From Cymbidium sinense (taxonomy: Eukaryota > Streptophyta > Magnoliopsida > Asparagales > Orchidaceae), in contig CM038221.1 in assembly GCA_021442155.1 (NCBI GenBank), positions 150,465,601-150,529,600 of the forward strand: DNA of 64,000 nucleotides, in the 5' to 3' direction. The position numbers were made by a program, and so were the translations under genes. This document shows positions 25,470 through 38,520 of the stretch, in pieces. The first letter of the stretch is position 1; each line of letters begins with the position of its first letter. The notes under the pieces are model-generated. The model was not told the DNA's origin, made no database searches, and saw only the letters and a list, made by a program, of their open reading frames with translations.

Positions 25470-26960
25470 GAGATATTTTGGCATTAAGAGAGCCTCATGC
25501 ACACTTAATTGTGCAGAGATCTTTCTCAAATATGATAGAATATTATAATTTATTTTTTTTGCTTGATTTAGGCTTTATTCTAGGATTTTTAGGAATGATT
25601 TCTTCGTTGACCTCAATTTGTTTGCCTTTATATTTATTTGAATTCCCCTTCTTTGATGATGGTGGTAAGACTTTACCACTTCTCAAATGAACTTGAATCA
25701 CCTTGTTTTGCTCAAATTTCTCTAAAGAAGTAGTTTCTTCAAATTCACTTTTTATTCTAGAGGATTGACCAAAAGGGCTAGACTCACTTTTCAACTTTAT
25801 ATATTTCATACATGATGATATCGATAAGTCTGACTCTTCTCCGTCAAGAAAACATAAATCTTCATCTGAAATGTGATCTTTTTATTGAGTCATTAGACAA
25901 AATTTGGATGTTAACTCCTCAGACTCTTCTTATTTTCCTGATTAGAATTTTAATGGGTTGGTCGAGTCTATCTGACTACCCTTGTCATTTTAGAGTAATT
26001 GATGCTGAAGAATATCTGATATCACATAAATAATTTGGCATGTCTCTACTGGAGAATACTCACCATTATCTTCTTCATCCGATTCAACAATACAAAGTTT
26101 AGGCATAAAGTATGCAAGCTTAAATGGTTGTCTTGTTGGCTGGTGATACTCCTCTAAATTGTTAATAATATTTTGAGTTCTAGTCTTCTTCTTGCTCTTC
26201 TTTTTGTTAGCCGGCTTCTTTGATTTATGAGGCCTATATTTATTAGACTGCTCCTCGTACTGTGATGAAATAGCCTTATCAAAATGCCACTAAGAAGCCA
26301 AAATGCTTGGTTTAGGAATTTCTTTTAAGTGTAATACATGTTGAGGTGGTGATTTCCACGTAACACTAGGGATAGCTTTTAGCTACTTCAACATTTTCAT
26401 GGTCTTCTTAGAGATTACTGTTTCCGATTCTTCAATATGAATTGATTTTTCTTCCTTTTTGTCTTCAATGGATGATATAGAAGTGGACATCATCATCCTT
26501 GTAGATTCTCTTTTTGGGTTGACTAGAACACTATCGGATAATATAAATTCACCTCGTCGATATTTTCTTTCTAGCCAATCTTTGAAGACAACAATCTTCA
26601 ATAGGATGGCTGATCATCTGATGATAGGGACAATAATTTAGATTACTGACTTGATCAGCTTCTTCAGGCTTTTTAATTTCTGATGATTGTAGACCAACTT
26701 TGACTGTTTGTTGAAATAATTTAGCCACACTGTCCCTTCTAAATGAATATTCTTTGTTCATCTTTTTCTTAAGAGATGGTTGGATAGCTAGTGATTCAAA
26801 TAGTAATTATTGGGCTCATAGTTCAGCATTTCTTCTCATTCTTTGCATTCTACTCAGTTTTCCTCTAGAAGAAGAAGCTTCAGCATCATGCCTTCCTAGT
26901 GCAAAAGGTTCGACTGGTAGAGTTTTAGAGAACTAAAGTAACAGTTCTCTAAGTAACTTA
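25470..26960 (-). pseudogene. gag remnant of element 2
   Basis: Minus-strand pieces at 26761-26549 hold NLNYCPYHQMISHPIEDC, the zinc-binding nucleocapsid motif of this lineage. The piece at 25809-25543 has VIQVHLRSGKVLPP, the conserved motif just before protease; element 1 has NLRSGNVLP at the same place. The N-terminal matrix/capsid part expected upstream is missing or unreadable, so gag is truncated and frameshifted. Confidence 0.68.
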
Positions 26961-27034
26961 AAATTTTAATTTTATTATTTTTTGCTGCTATTGTAGCCTC
27001 GATTCGACTAGCCAAAGATGGAAAGAGAAACTGG

Positions 27035-27052
27035 TTCTCAGCGAAGTCGCTA
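27035..27052 (-). other. tRNA-Arg primer binding site of element 2 (worn)
   Basis: The minus strand reads TAGCGACTTCGCTGAGAA seven bases inside the 5' LTR end. The pattern TGGCGACTCCGCTGGGGA is complementary to the 3' end of plant tRNA-Arg. Copy C keeps a better version. Confidence 0.7.
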
Positions 27053-29402
27053 GAAATCTGTGGGCTCCAAAAATTTGCCATCGACCTTTCGCAATTGAAG
27101 AGAGTATGATTTGATGTGTCGGTATAATTTTCAAAAGGTAGATGGAATAGTAGATAAGACACTACCCAGAGATTTTGCCCTGATTTTATAAGGGCTTTAG
27201 ATCTAGTTCCAGGTTTCCTATATGTGCAAGCCCCTATAGTTAATTACACCTCTCAGTGCTGAGAGAGAACTTTTGATTAAGGCTATTCATTAGGTAGCTA
27301 AATGAGTAGTGTATAGTAGCGACATGTGGAGTTTTAGAATTTGGGGTTTAGAATTTATGAAATTCATCATTCTTAGCTTAAAGCGAATGGTTTGGGGAAT
27401 GATGATGTGTCTGATCTAGATCTCATGGTTCCATCCATCAGCCACATGGTGTCTAGTCTAAGTTAGAGGAGGTAGTCGCCCGATCAAGGATCTTATCAAG
27501 CCATGGATTGCATCATCAAAAATCTTTATAGACAAGTGTTTATCAAAGAGATAATCTTGGGTCACAAGGATAAGGTTTTGTGGTATTCTAAGATCACACC
27601 AGAGCATTTGCCAAGCCAAAAATGAGGGCACGCCATGTCCTTACTAGTGTGAGATTGATTGAGAGTGAACATAGTAGAACAATTGATTTGACATAAGCTC
27701 CTTTGTGAGCTAAAGTTTTCTTAAGTTGTCACCTTCTATAAACTATTATGAAAGATGATTTGGGTTAAATTTTGCTTTAAGTTTTTAAACATTAAATTTC
27801 ATTTAAGCATTTAACACAGTAATTTATTTAATTTTATATTTGTATGGATACTTGATTTTGATTAATTCAATTTGAGCTTACAAGCACATTTTGATTGTAT
27901 GAACCCCCTCCGATTGAAATCTTCATTCAACACAGCCATCATCGGAGTGGATGTATTATTTGATCATTTAATTTATAGTTTCAGATCTTGTCGAAGATAT
28001 TAGCTTAATAATAAATGATCAGATCTACTGTCATAAGATAGAAATAGCTTTCAGATATTTTAATAAGTTGAAATTCTTATATAATTAGATTTTTAGATTT
28101 TGTTAACCAGGACCAGGTCCTAAGACCAAACCGGGAAGCAACCCGCGCAGTATTCTCAGACACTAGATTTAAGCATTCAGCATAGTATCGGGGCTCATGC
28201 GGGTGCTTAATAATTTAGATAATTTTATGTTCAAATTATGAGATTAATTTTCTATTTTCATTTAATTCCAACTTATCCTATGAAGCCTTTTCAGACATTA
28301 AAATATGCACTTTAAATCTCCATTTTCGAGCATATGCAAGTATTTATAGCTTAGATAATTTCATATAATTAATGAAATCATTGATTTTGAAAATCATAAT
28401 TAGAATGAAATTTCTTAATTTTTGGATTGAAAGAAGCTCCATAATTCATGTAAAATTTAATTTAGTATCATCATTTGTCTGCTTGTACAAAAAGTTGCAG
28501 ATCCGGTGGCGTTGAAGGCTTTTCACATTTTTGATTCAAAATATTGTAACTTTGTTTGTTGTTAATTTCTTCATTGCATTTTTCAAGTATCAATGATTAT
28601 TTAGCTTGCGATCATTAATAATCTTTTAAATATTTATCAACTCATCATATTTAACTTTTGCTCTTGCATAGATAGTTTATTATGCATACTTTAAGCAAGC
28701 TTATTTGAATTCAAGCTTCTTTTGAATACAAGCCAATTATTCGTTAAGAAGACTTGACTATACTTGCTAATAGGCTATTCAATTATAGTGAAAACCTCTT
28801 ATGAATTTCATCTGGATCCTATTAATTTTGAAGATAGACACTTAGATATATCACAAATTTCATTGTGTTTCAATTTCAACTTCAAATTCAAAACTCAAAT
28901 GGTTCTTTTAAAGGCTACATTCATGAATGATCATGAGTTTCCCTAACTTAATTTGTGCTTATAAGAAAGCTACCAAATTTCTTACACACTTTATTGTCAA
29001 TTTAGAATTTAACATTTAAATTTACCACCAATCGTTTGTCCTTTGATTTCAATTGAAATCCTTACTTTGCTTGACATTAAATGTGATTATTCAAGATTTT
29101 AATTGATTTTATTCATATTGATTACTCGTTCATGAATTTCTCGCTTTGAATGTTCTGAGAGAAACTCTGTTCACATACAAAGACATCAACTCTAATATAG
29201 ATTTATCCCTAACTTCACATCAGGTTTCATATTTATTTAATAACTGGACTTCAAGTTCGTCATAAGTCCCTTGTGAATTTAGAATTTGACTCCCCATAGT
29301 TACGATTAAAGCTTATTTAATTTTGATGAATTTGCAAGAATACAAACTTACTTTAACATGGAGTTATTTTTTTTTAATAAGAATGGGTCCACATTGCTTC
29401 CT

Positions 29403-29418
29403 CCAATCCCTATAAATA
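29403..29418 (+). promoter_or_regulatory. antisense CCAAT-TATA pair in the element 2 LTR
   Basis: CCAAT at 29403-29407 and TATAAATA at 29411-29418 lie on the plus strand, opposite to the element's own transcription. The same pair is at 13817-13832 in copy A and 60239-60254 in copy C. It may be the promoter of an older plus-strand LTR fossilised inside this LTR family, since a 'GGGGTGTCAC' end-like motif follows some 290 bp downstream in copy C (60533). Function is inferred from motif and position only. Confidence 0.4.
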
Positions 29419-29929
29419 AGGCTAAGAGAGGGTCTTGCATTTCATTCTACTTATTTAAGGAGTTGGAGTGCCTTGGAGTCTAAGAGAGAGGGAAAATTTA
29501 ATTATATTTTGAGTGTGTGTTTTATTCTTTCAAAGTTTCTTTTTCCCTGTCTACTTCTTTTAATTTAATGTTTATTGTTGTATTTACTATACATCTCTTA
29601 TTTAATTTTAAGTTTAGGTGATTTTCATTTAAATCTATTTAAGTTTCAAATTTTAGTCCAAATTTTGGCAGCATTTTGGCATAGGAGTGTCACATCTAAT
29701 AGATTTTGGCTTACTCGGTATACCCTAATGAGTGTAGCTAGCGCTGTCTTGCAACACCACAGTCGATTTTTATCTCGTCAAGCCCTAACGAGCATGAGCA
29801 GGCCTTCAAACCAATACAAAGAAGCAAACACATATGTATGCATATGATTTTCATACATTTCCACAAATTACTTCTTGCAATCTTATTTTCTATTCTGGAT
29901 AGAGAAAGAGGATGTTTGGCTGCAGGATT

Positions 29930-30065
29930 TGAGCAGGATTTAAGCCAGATTTAACTTAAATCCAACCAACCAATATTTTTGGACAAGTTAAATCTGCCGC
30001 TTTGGTAATCCATTAAAGTCACTTTCGTAAGTTAAATCTGGATTTACCAATCCTTTCGGCAAGAG
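29930..30065. repeat. inverted-repeat (foldback) block in the element 2 LTR
   Basis: 'GCCAGATTTAACTTAAATCC' is followed some 80 bp later by 'AAGTTAAATCTGGATTTACC', which pairs with it. The same block stands at about 14345-14470 in A and 60750-60875 in C. It looks like a small MITE caught by the LTR before amplification. Confidence 0.5.
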
Positions 30066-30737
30066 GATTTATGAGATTTTGAGAAGCAGAGGCGTGTGAA
30101 GGATGGTTTCGGCCAAATGAAGAGGAAGGGAGGGTTTTTGATCGAATGGGATTAGGTGAATGAGAGGAGAAGGTTTTACAGCTGGAAGAGGACCAACGAG
30201 AGAAGAGGGATTTCAGAGGCTTGTGGGTTGAGCGAATTAAGGAGGGAGATCGGGTGTTTCGAAAGCTTGAGGGTCGAGGGGAATTGGAATTTCTATGGCT
30301 TGATAAGAGACAAACCGAGGGAAAGGGCAGGGATTTCAGCTTGAAGCTTGAAGGAATCGACGAGCTCATTCTTGTGATTTACGGCTTGAGGGAAATTGAA
30401 TGGGTGAGGGTTTTGCTCTAGCGACTGAGGAAAATAGGAAGAAGAAGGCTTAGTTTGTGCGACTTCGACTAGCTACATGGGCTTTGAACCAAGGGAAGGA
30501 GAAGAGGAGTCATGAATTACGGCTTGCGGTTTGAAGGCATACGTGAGGGATCATGCCGATCGAGCATTCAGCTTGGACGAGGAGGGAGTAATTAGGAGAG
30601 TTGAATGAAGAAGATGCAAACCAATGAGGGAGTGGGCTACAGTTATGAAGGAATCGAATGCATGAGATGGAACGCGTTGCAGCTAGGTGGGAGAGCCGGG
30701 TGTAGGCTTGCTATGGAGATGGAGCGAAGGGTCAACA

Positions 30738-30849
30738 TATATTTAACTATTTTTTATCATTATCATATTTGAGAAAAATCATATTAATTTAACCCTTAAA
30801 CAAAATGTGACTTGATGATCCCATCCCTTATCATGTCTAATTGACCCAT
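30738..30849. repeat. flank segment F, left part (duplicated at 61560)
   Basis: This is sequence right of element 2, starting with its TATAT duplication and ending with CCCAT, the target duplication of element 1. It continues on the other side of element 1 at 57646-57704. Together they match 61560-61730 over 171 bp. Confidence 0.85.
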
Positions 30850-33800
30850 TGTTGACCTCACTTTTGGAGTGAACTCTCAACTTCTCCATCTTAGACATAG
30901 GACTCCTCTAAACAGTAAAAGTTTCTCAGTCTTAAGACACTTCTAGTGATTAGGAGAACACTTAACCTAACCTTAGAGACTTAGAAGAGTTAGCTATAAG
31001 AATAAGTTATGCAGGAGGGACTTGCCTATAGCTTGAACCAAATCCTTGCTTCCTTCTTTCAAGTAAAACTTCAAATTCAAATAAAATCTAAAATCAATTC
31101 CAACTCAATTAATTTTCTTAAATCTTGAATCAATTCCAAATCAAATGATTGAAACTCATGATTGAATTCAAATCACAAAATCTTTCCTAAGCCCTTTAAT
31201 TTCATCTTATCGACTTAGCTCAAATCAAATCCAAATCACTCCAAATTCAAAAGATTTTCTCATAACCCATTTATATTCTCATTTATATTCACAAATATAT
31301 ATGAAATATAAATTCAAAAAACTAAAATCAATTCAAAAGTCAAATCTAAATCCAACTTAAATCCAATTTACACCCTTTCAAGTCAAATCCTTGAACTTGT
31401 CAAATGAACCAAAACCCATTTGACTCCAAATCACTTGCAATTGGATTTATATTTCCATCATAAGTCCATAAGTGAGTTCAACCAAACTTGAGTCAAGCCT
31501 TCATCAAGTCAATTGACCAATTTAGGCTCGCTTGACCCAAAGTGACTTAAAGCACCTTTTTGAGCCAAATTCTAATCTAACCCAAATTGGATTGAACTAA
31601 TCCCATCTAAACCTCACATTATGAGCAACAATCATTCTAGGATGATCAATCTCTCAAATTGGGTCAAATCAAGTCAAACATAGCCTTGGACTAAGTCAAC
31701 ACTTAGCCCAAATGAATCCTAAACAAGCCAAAATCTACCACAAGCCAAATTGATTGAAACCATTGATTTAATCCAATTCATAACCAATAATTGAACATGA
31801 CCAAACCACCAATTGAGCCAAACAAATCCTAATTAGTTACTTGACCCAAGTTGACCCAAGTTAACTTAAAAAGTCAAAATGGGTCAAATCTTGATCTAAG
31901 CTAAATTGATTGCAACCAATAGGTCAAATTCATTCCAAATCACTTGTTGATCTTGACCAAAGCTTCAATTGACCAACTAGACCCAACCTAGAATAATTGA
32001 CCATGAACCCAACTTGACCTAAAAGGTTAAATCAACTTGAAATCAAACCAAATCAAAATTAATTGAAACAAAAGCTTGAAATACATTTCAAATTATTAAC
32101 TAAGCCTAAACCAACCCATGATCTAACCCAATTGGGTCAAATGGGTCAAATTGCTCAACTTAACCCATTTGACCTAAATGAACTCAAATGAATCAAAGAC
32201 AAATCTAAACCAAAGTGAACCAAATAAATGATACTCATAGGCTCCAAATGATCATTTGAACTTGATCCAATCCATGGTTTGACCCAATTTGACCAATTGG
32301 TCAACCAAACCCAATTTGACCCAACTTGACCTAAATGGGTCAAATTGAACCAATTCAAACCAAATGAACTCAAAATTTGGCTTTTGGTCAAAGGGTAAAC
32401 TATGGCCAAATCCACTTGGAATTTGGCCAATTCTTTTTCAAGACCACTTAGCATCCTCCTAGTAGTCCACATGGACACTAAGGAGGGTGGTGAGCATGAC
32501 CCAATGGGTTTGGATCAGCCATGACCCAACCTTAGGCCAAATCGACCCCTCTAATGGGAATTAAGCACTTGGATTACCCCATACACTCACCTAACACATG
32601 GGCACTCACTCTCCTTCCCTCCACTACCTAAAATGAACCACATGGGATGGCAAACAGCCCAAACCGATTAGTTAATATCCTCCATTGATCAAAAATAGAA
32701 AAATGCTCTTATCCGTCCGATCTAAGGAGGGGGAGATATATTCCCCCTCATTACCACTCAAACCACATGAACTGAATTCGATAGAGCCAATGAGAGTGAG
32801 TCGAAGCTCCCCAAGCTCTTCCAAGGCCATTTCCAAGCTTTCTTAATTTATCCTTCTTGGTTTTGCTCAAGGCCGAAACAGGAGAGCAAAAGTGAAGATC
32901 CAACCCATCCAATTCTCCACCAAACCCAAATTAAACTTGCAAACACCATCAAGGGACCCCGTCGAGCTTAACCAAGTTGTTTCCCAAATCTCCAAGCCAC
33001 GGGAAGCCTCACCTTAATCAAGCCCGATCACCATTGAAGGGGAAATTGTTCAATCAAGCAATTCACTTCAAGTCAAGACTTAATACCATCAACAATCTTT
33101 CGCCTCTACTAGACGAAGCTACCTCTTCCGTTGGAAGCGTCGATGATAACCTCCGGTGAGGTATTGCTCAAAATCATAACCATGTAAAAAATAGCTTGGT
33201 CTTTTTTGAAGAAAATTGTAATCCCTTGAGATCTTGACCATTGGATGTGTATCCCCCTTCCTTCCGTAGGTGTGGGATCATTTTGATCCCAATCCAAGCT
33301 CGGGTGAGCTCGAATTGAACGGGGAGAGACAAACGATGTTTGTCTCTCATTGCTCGCAAAGGAGAAGGATCACCCATAGTCCATTCGCGTGATTGGAATA
33401 GATGTTGTGATTAGATCACGTGTTAGCCCCTCTAATTTAAACCTAAACCACAAGATTAATCCTGGCTTCCGATCTTAAATTGGATGGCCCATGGAGAAAG
33501 AGCATCTGCTACTGGCTGACTCAGCCACGAATGTGACAACTTAAATAACCTATGTTATCGTGCCACATGGAAATCCCACCGCATCATCCACCACATGGCC
33601 TGACAGGATTAGGGGGTTAATTAGCTCTAATTAATTAATTTTTAATGCTAAACTTTCAAAATTCATAACTAATTATAGAAAAATCCAAAAAATACAAACT
33701 CAAGTTCATTTTAAAGATAATTCAAAGGAAAATAATATAAATTTAAGTTTAATTGATTTTGAATAGTAGTTTTTACTCAATTTTGGTTTTATTGGGGATG

Positions 33801-36800
33801 TAATAAGGCCAATTATTCTTTAATTACATCAGTAATTAATTCCAAACTTTCTAAGATTGATTAGTGGGATGACCTCTACGTGCCATGATTTTCTTGAAAT
33901 TTGTTGTTGGGTTAATTAAGAGAATTTCTCATTTCATCCTTAATCCCTCTCTTAACTAAATAAATGATTAATTAACCTATTAAATAGTGATAAATTCATT
34001 AATTAAATTTGTCAATCATCATGAAACAGTGAATGGAATTAGGGAATGAGATTAAGATTTCTTTCCCAATCTTTTTCGCTAAGTTTATTTCATTTAGATA
34101 AAGACTTAATTAATTTGCAAATTGATTAATCATTTAATCACTTCATTAAATGGCTCAATTAATTAAATTCAAAACTAAATCATTCCAGAACTCAATCACT
34201 TAATTCTTGGGTAGATTCTTAGGTGTTCAATAACATAAGAGGCTTCAAAAGAAATTATAATCAAATTATATGTATAGGATGGTTATGAAAGTACTTAATT
34301 AAATTCTTTAGCTTAATTAATCAATAATTATGAGTCAATTGCATTATGCCCCTTTATTTCTTAAGTGTATTGCTCATTTAAATTTCATGTGGTTGCATAT
34401 CATATGTTGGCTCATAATTACTTGACTAGTTACGTTAAAGTGGTATATGTAAGGTAATTAATTGATTTAATTCACATCTTAACCTAAATAAAACATAAAA
34501 TCAACCTAATTGTTCTAAAATTAAACTAAATTGATTCACACATAGGAGAAATGGGTTAGGACCAGCAAACTCTTTCTCATAAATCATTTTCAAATCAAAT
34601 CCAAAAATAAATTAAAAAATCTCTTTAAAGAATTTTGATCCATTTTAAATAATCTCATTTTATATGATTATCCTTAGAAAGTAATTAGGGTGAGTGAAGT
34701 CATGTGCTTACACCCCTTTATTTCTTTCCATGCATGCTAAACTTTATTTTCCATTTGAAATCATGCATTCATTTCTTTTGAAAAATTAATTAAATAAAAT
34801 ATTTCATTTTATATCAAATTGCATATTTTGGCTAAAGTAAAGAATATGAGTGACAATTATCACTATTAAACTAAAAAGTATTTTCAAAACCTATAAATAA
34901 AAGATTATAAATGAAGTGATGCTACTTATAAGTACTTATAAGCTTACATGTGATTATAACATAAGATGTGTATTATGTGATTTTCTTCTCTTCTCTTAAC
35001 ATAGACTTGAATAGGATTTGCAAAGTATGTAGTTCATTTGAAAAGAAAACAACACTTGCTTAAATCTATTCCTATGCATTTTCATGTTATGACTTAACAA
35101 GGATCTTCACATTTACACATGTAAATTACACAACCAAACCAAACATAATCTTTTGCATAATTCTTCATCCATTTATTTCATTTTGTACATTTACATGTAT
35201 TTAAGAAAAGTGGTATATTAGTTTGGACATCCCAGCATTGCGAGGCTTTAAGTAGCCTAATGTAGGTCTTGTACCTTACACCCCTGGTATAAAAAATAAT
35301 AGTGTTGTACTCACTTATGTCTTTTATACATGTGGATGTGCATTTTGTTAATAGATAAGAAATCCCCCTTTTCTACATAATAAAAACATGCATTCATGGA
35401 ATATCCAAATTTTCTTAAATAATATCTTTTTGCATTCATCATTAAGGTGTGCTAAGATTTGCATTACATGTATAGATATGTCTGGGATTATTCATTTGCA
35501 TGGTATACATGGTGGAAAGAAATGAATGGGTGTGTGTTATGTAATAATAATTCACCATAATTAATTCTAAGAGGCCTTTCTTATTGAATAGGACTATTTA
35601 GAGTAAATCTAAACTTAGGAATAATAAATATACATAATAAAATATTCACTAAAGAAAAAAAAACCATTTAATGAATCTACCTTATAAATTACTTAAGGTG
35701 GAGATAAAAGAGAAGTTCTCTTCTCTTCTTTTCTCTTTACAATATTTAGTAACTAAGTGTAGGTTCTTTCAAACCAAATTAAATCATCAACTAAAAATTG
35801 ACAAATCAACTAAATCACTTGAAATAAAATTGTCCTTCAAAATTGAATCTCTCGCACTTAGAAAATTTTAACATTAAAGCCTAGCTAAGATATGCCACAC
35901 AAGCCTTAAATGGCACACGCATTAGCCTAAGTCACCATTTATAGCTCTATGTTAGGGCAATGCATGATTTCATGCCTGATTTTATTTTGTGATATAATAT
36001 TTTTAGACTGGATGTTAGGGTGTATGTGTGTATGATGATGATAACGATCTTATTTAATCATGTCTAGGGATTGTGCTTAAGGGACGACATAATGAAAATA
36101 TAAATACTTTTGCTGTGCATGTTGTTTATACCCCTAAGCATAATCCAAACTAGAACATGTAGACTTGGTTACCCATGTGTGGGGGTAAGTCCAACTTGTT
36201 CATATAATTGCTTGGGATTGTGTGGTATGTTTAGCTAATCTCTATTTTACTGGTTTAGTTAGATTTACTTTTCCTATTTTGATGTAAATTTTATAATTAA
36301 TATTTGGAATGAATATTATGGGAGATTAGAATGAACATTGGTCATAGGACCAAGTCTTATGCACCATGTGAAGCCTTGGAGCAAACTGCATCCTAAATCA
36401 AACCAAGAGAAGGAAAGAAATGGAGGAAGGAAGATATGAAAAATATGAAAATTGAAGACCCCCATAAAATAAATTCCTTTTAAATTATAATTATTCAATT
36501 GTAATCCAAGTTATATAAGGGTAGAGCTAGGCTACCCATTTTCATTTTTTGGATTTGTGTGGTGGAGTAAGATCACATCTGCCTCTTATTCTTTTGCGCC
36601 AATTATAAATTGATGGAAGTTTTGTTTATGATTGTGCAATTAGGATAACATGATTTCCCTAGTTTCTTCATTATTAGATGAATGGCCTGGATGCAATTAG
36701 GTTCTTAGGAAAAAATAAATTTTCTATCCAATTAATCAACTCAAAATTAAATTAAATAACTCATAACCTCACCTAAAGCCTAGGAAATAAATTAAGATAA

Positions 36801-38008
36801 TAAAAGATTTAGCAACCACTTAGCTAGATGTTATTTGTCTTATATCATGCATAAAACATATTGCTTCACTCTTGCTAATGGAGGGCTTCCACCTTTGCTA
36901 GAGAAAATAGCTTGACCTTTGAGAGCCATAGTGAAAACACACCTCCTTCTTTCTGATTTTTGGCCCATAACCAATTTTATCATGCATTAGGCATATGAAA
37001 TCCCATAACCCATGTCAAATAAAACTTGTCCAAAAATCAAAATAAAACTTAATAAAATTTACATTATATTAAGTCATTATTCATGACCTTCATGATCTAG
37101 TCTTTTAGGGAGTGTGTTTAAAGACTTAGTCTCCTTTCTAAATAAATAATAGCTTATCTATCTTGCAAAGCATAAGACTTGCCTACATGTATTTAAAATC
37201 ATAGGAAGAGTTAGTTAGCAGCCACCCCCGGGCAGTTATAAGTCCAACAGTTGGGTGGTTTATTCTATCTTGTGAAGATGAACCATATACCTATTTTTTC
37301 CTTAGATTTAGGTCATGCTCTTGCCCTCGCCAAAGCTTTTGAGATTTAGGATCTGAGGATGTCATTTCCCTTTGCGGGCTGCAAGCATAAATCCTCACCT
37401 CTTAGGTATTTTCACAATCTTATGTTGTGGAATTGTAAGCCCTAAATTTCTAATAAAAATTCAACTCAAACATATAACTCACCTCAATTTCAAAAATATA
37501 ATGCCTAACCACAGGATAGTTTGGGATACTTACTAGGTTTCTTAGTATCATGAGTATCCCCTACTCATCTCCATTAGTTTCGATAATAACTCCTTCATTT
37601 TGATCAATCCTACTTGATTTTTTCCAAAAATAATAATTTGATTGATAGTCTTATTTTTTAAATATTTGGAGACAACGAACATTTTCCTTAATCAAGAGTA
37701 TTCCTAAGAAATCTCATTCCTTAGGATGTAATTAACTATGGGGGCTTGCCTCCATAGGGAACTTAACGAACCCAATTTATAATAAATCCTACTTTATTTT
37801 TCCATATAAAATGGGGGAAAGATCTCTAGTACATTCGAAGACCCATCATCCTTAGGAGTCCTTATTAGGTGATTAGGTCCATTTTAGGATGGTGACTTCT
37901 GTCTCTCAAAATAGTACATCATTCCTCAATGTCGTACCTGATCATCCTAATAAGTATATCTGCGGATCTACGTGGTGTCCCTCATCATCCAAAATAATAA
38001 ACACCACA
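30850..38008 (+). repeat. 5' LTR of element 1, 7159 bp
   Basis: Bounded by TGTTGACC and CACCACA, with the primer site eight bases further on. It aligns with 51744-57640, for instance 'CTCCATCTTAGACATAGGAC' at 30885 and 51745, and the last 20 bases of both copies. It contains about 1.48 kb (about 32672-34150) that the 3' copy lacks. No long ORF is seen. AT-rich blocks and a TTGACC-rich part lie at 31500-32400. Seven kilobases is very long for a plant LTR. Confidence 0.88.
31500..32400. promoter_or_regulatory. dense TTGACC/GGTCAA cluster in the element 1 LTR
   Basis: By eye there are about twenty TTGACC or GGTCAA hexamers in some 900 bases, for example 'TTGACCCAAGTTGACCCAAG' near 31852 and 'GGGTCAAATGGGTCAAATT' near 32130. 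Under even base use fewer than one would be expected. TTGAC(C/T) is the core bound by WRKY factors (W-box). The matching part of the 3' LTR (about 52530-53480) has the same feature. Whether WRKY proteins bind here is untested. Confidence 0.5.
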
Positions 38009-38016
38009 GATTTTTC

Positions 38017-38033
38017 TGGTGACTCCTCTGGGG
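38017..38033 (+). other. tRNA-Arg primer binding site of element 1
   Basis: TGGTGACTCCTCTGGGG begins eight bases after the 5' LTR end. It is complementary to the 3' end of plant tRNA-Arg (…CCCCAGCGGAGTCGCCA) apart from two changes. Confidence 0.82.
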
Positions 38034-38520
38034 TGACAGTTACTCTCTCCATCTTTGGTAAATAATCGTTGTCTCCAAGTATCGACAGTGGATTTGTATT
38101 TCAGATGAGTCCAACACTATCCTTCTTTTCCATTAGCACTTAGCTCATTTAATTCTTAAGCTAAGCTAGCCAACATCCTTAGGTTTTAGGACATCACTTC
38201 ATGTAGATCTTAAAACTCCTGTTGGGTCTCCCAATAGGTGAAAATAAAATTTAATAAAGATATTACTAAAGACCTTTTTCTTACCATCCCTATGGTAAGG
38301 TAAAGTTCATTCCAAAAATAAAGAAAAATAAATCATTTATAAAAAAATATCTTTCTTCAAATAGCACTTTTCTAAAATTCACAAAATAAAAATGTTTGCA
38401 CAAAAAAGTTTCACAAAAAAATATATATATAACTTAACCTCATCTAACAATCTTCAAGATTGTTACATGTAGGATCATCTCCAAATAAAATCAAAATCAT
38501 CTTTTCAAAAAGCACATATG
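38034..38520 (+). other. untranslated leader start of element 1
   Basis: Non-coding. It holds a short perfect palindrome AACAATCTTCAAGATTGTT around 38435-38455 and ends where the hairpin array begins. Confidence 0.6.

Larger units (their letters stand above)
11327..30737 (-). mobile_element. element 2: Tat/Ogre-like Ty3-gypsy retrotransposon, minus strand, interrupted
   Basis: The boundaries are supported from both sides. The left LTR begins TGTGAGCTC at 11327 after TATAT (11322-11326). The right LTR ends GGGTCAACA at 30737 before TATAT (30738-30742), a 5-bp target duplication. Read on the minus strand the order is 5' LTR (27059-30737), tRNA-Arg primer site, gag remnants, protease, RT, RNase H, a second archaeal-type RNase H, integrase, polypurine tract (19211-19220) and 3' LTR (19210-11327). 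The extra RNase H and tRNA-Arg primer are hallmarks of the Tat lineage. The 3' LTR is split by a solo LTR of another family. The coding region is broken by many stops and shifts, so the element is dead. Confidence 0.88.
27059..30737 (-). repeat. 5' LTR of element 2 (copy B)
   Basis: Begins TGTGGGCTCC at 27059 and ends GGGTCAACA at 30737, 3679 bp. It aligns from end to end with copies A and C. It lacks the block corresponding to about 11830-12040 of A and 58220-58450 of C, where a short scrambled segment (27490-27620) stands instead. Confidence 0.88.
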
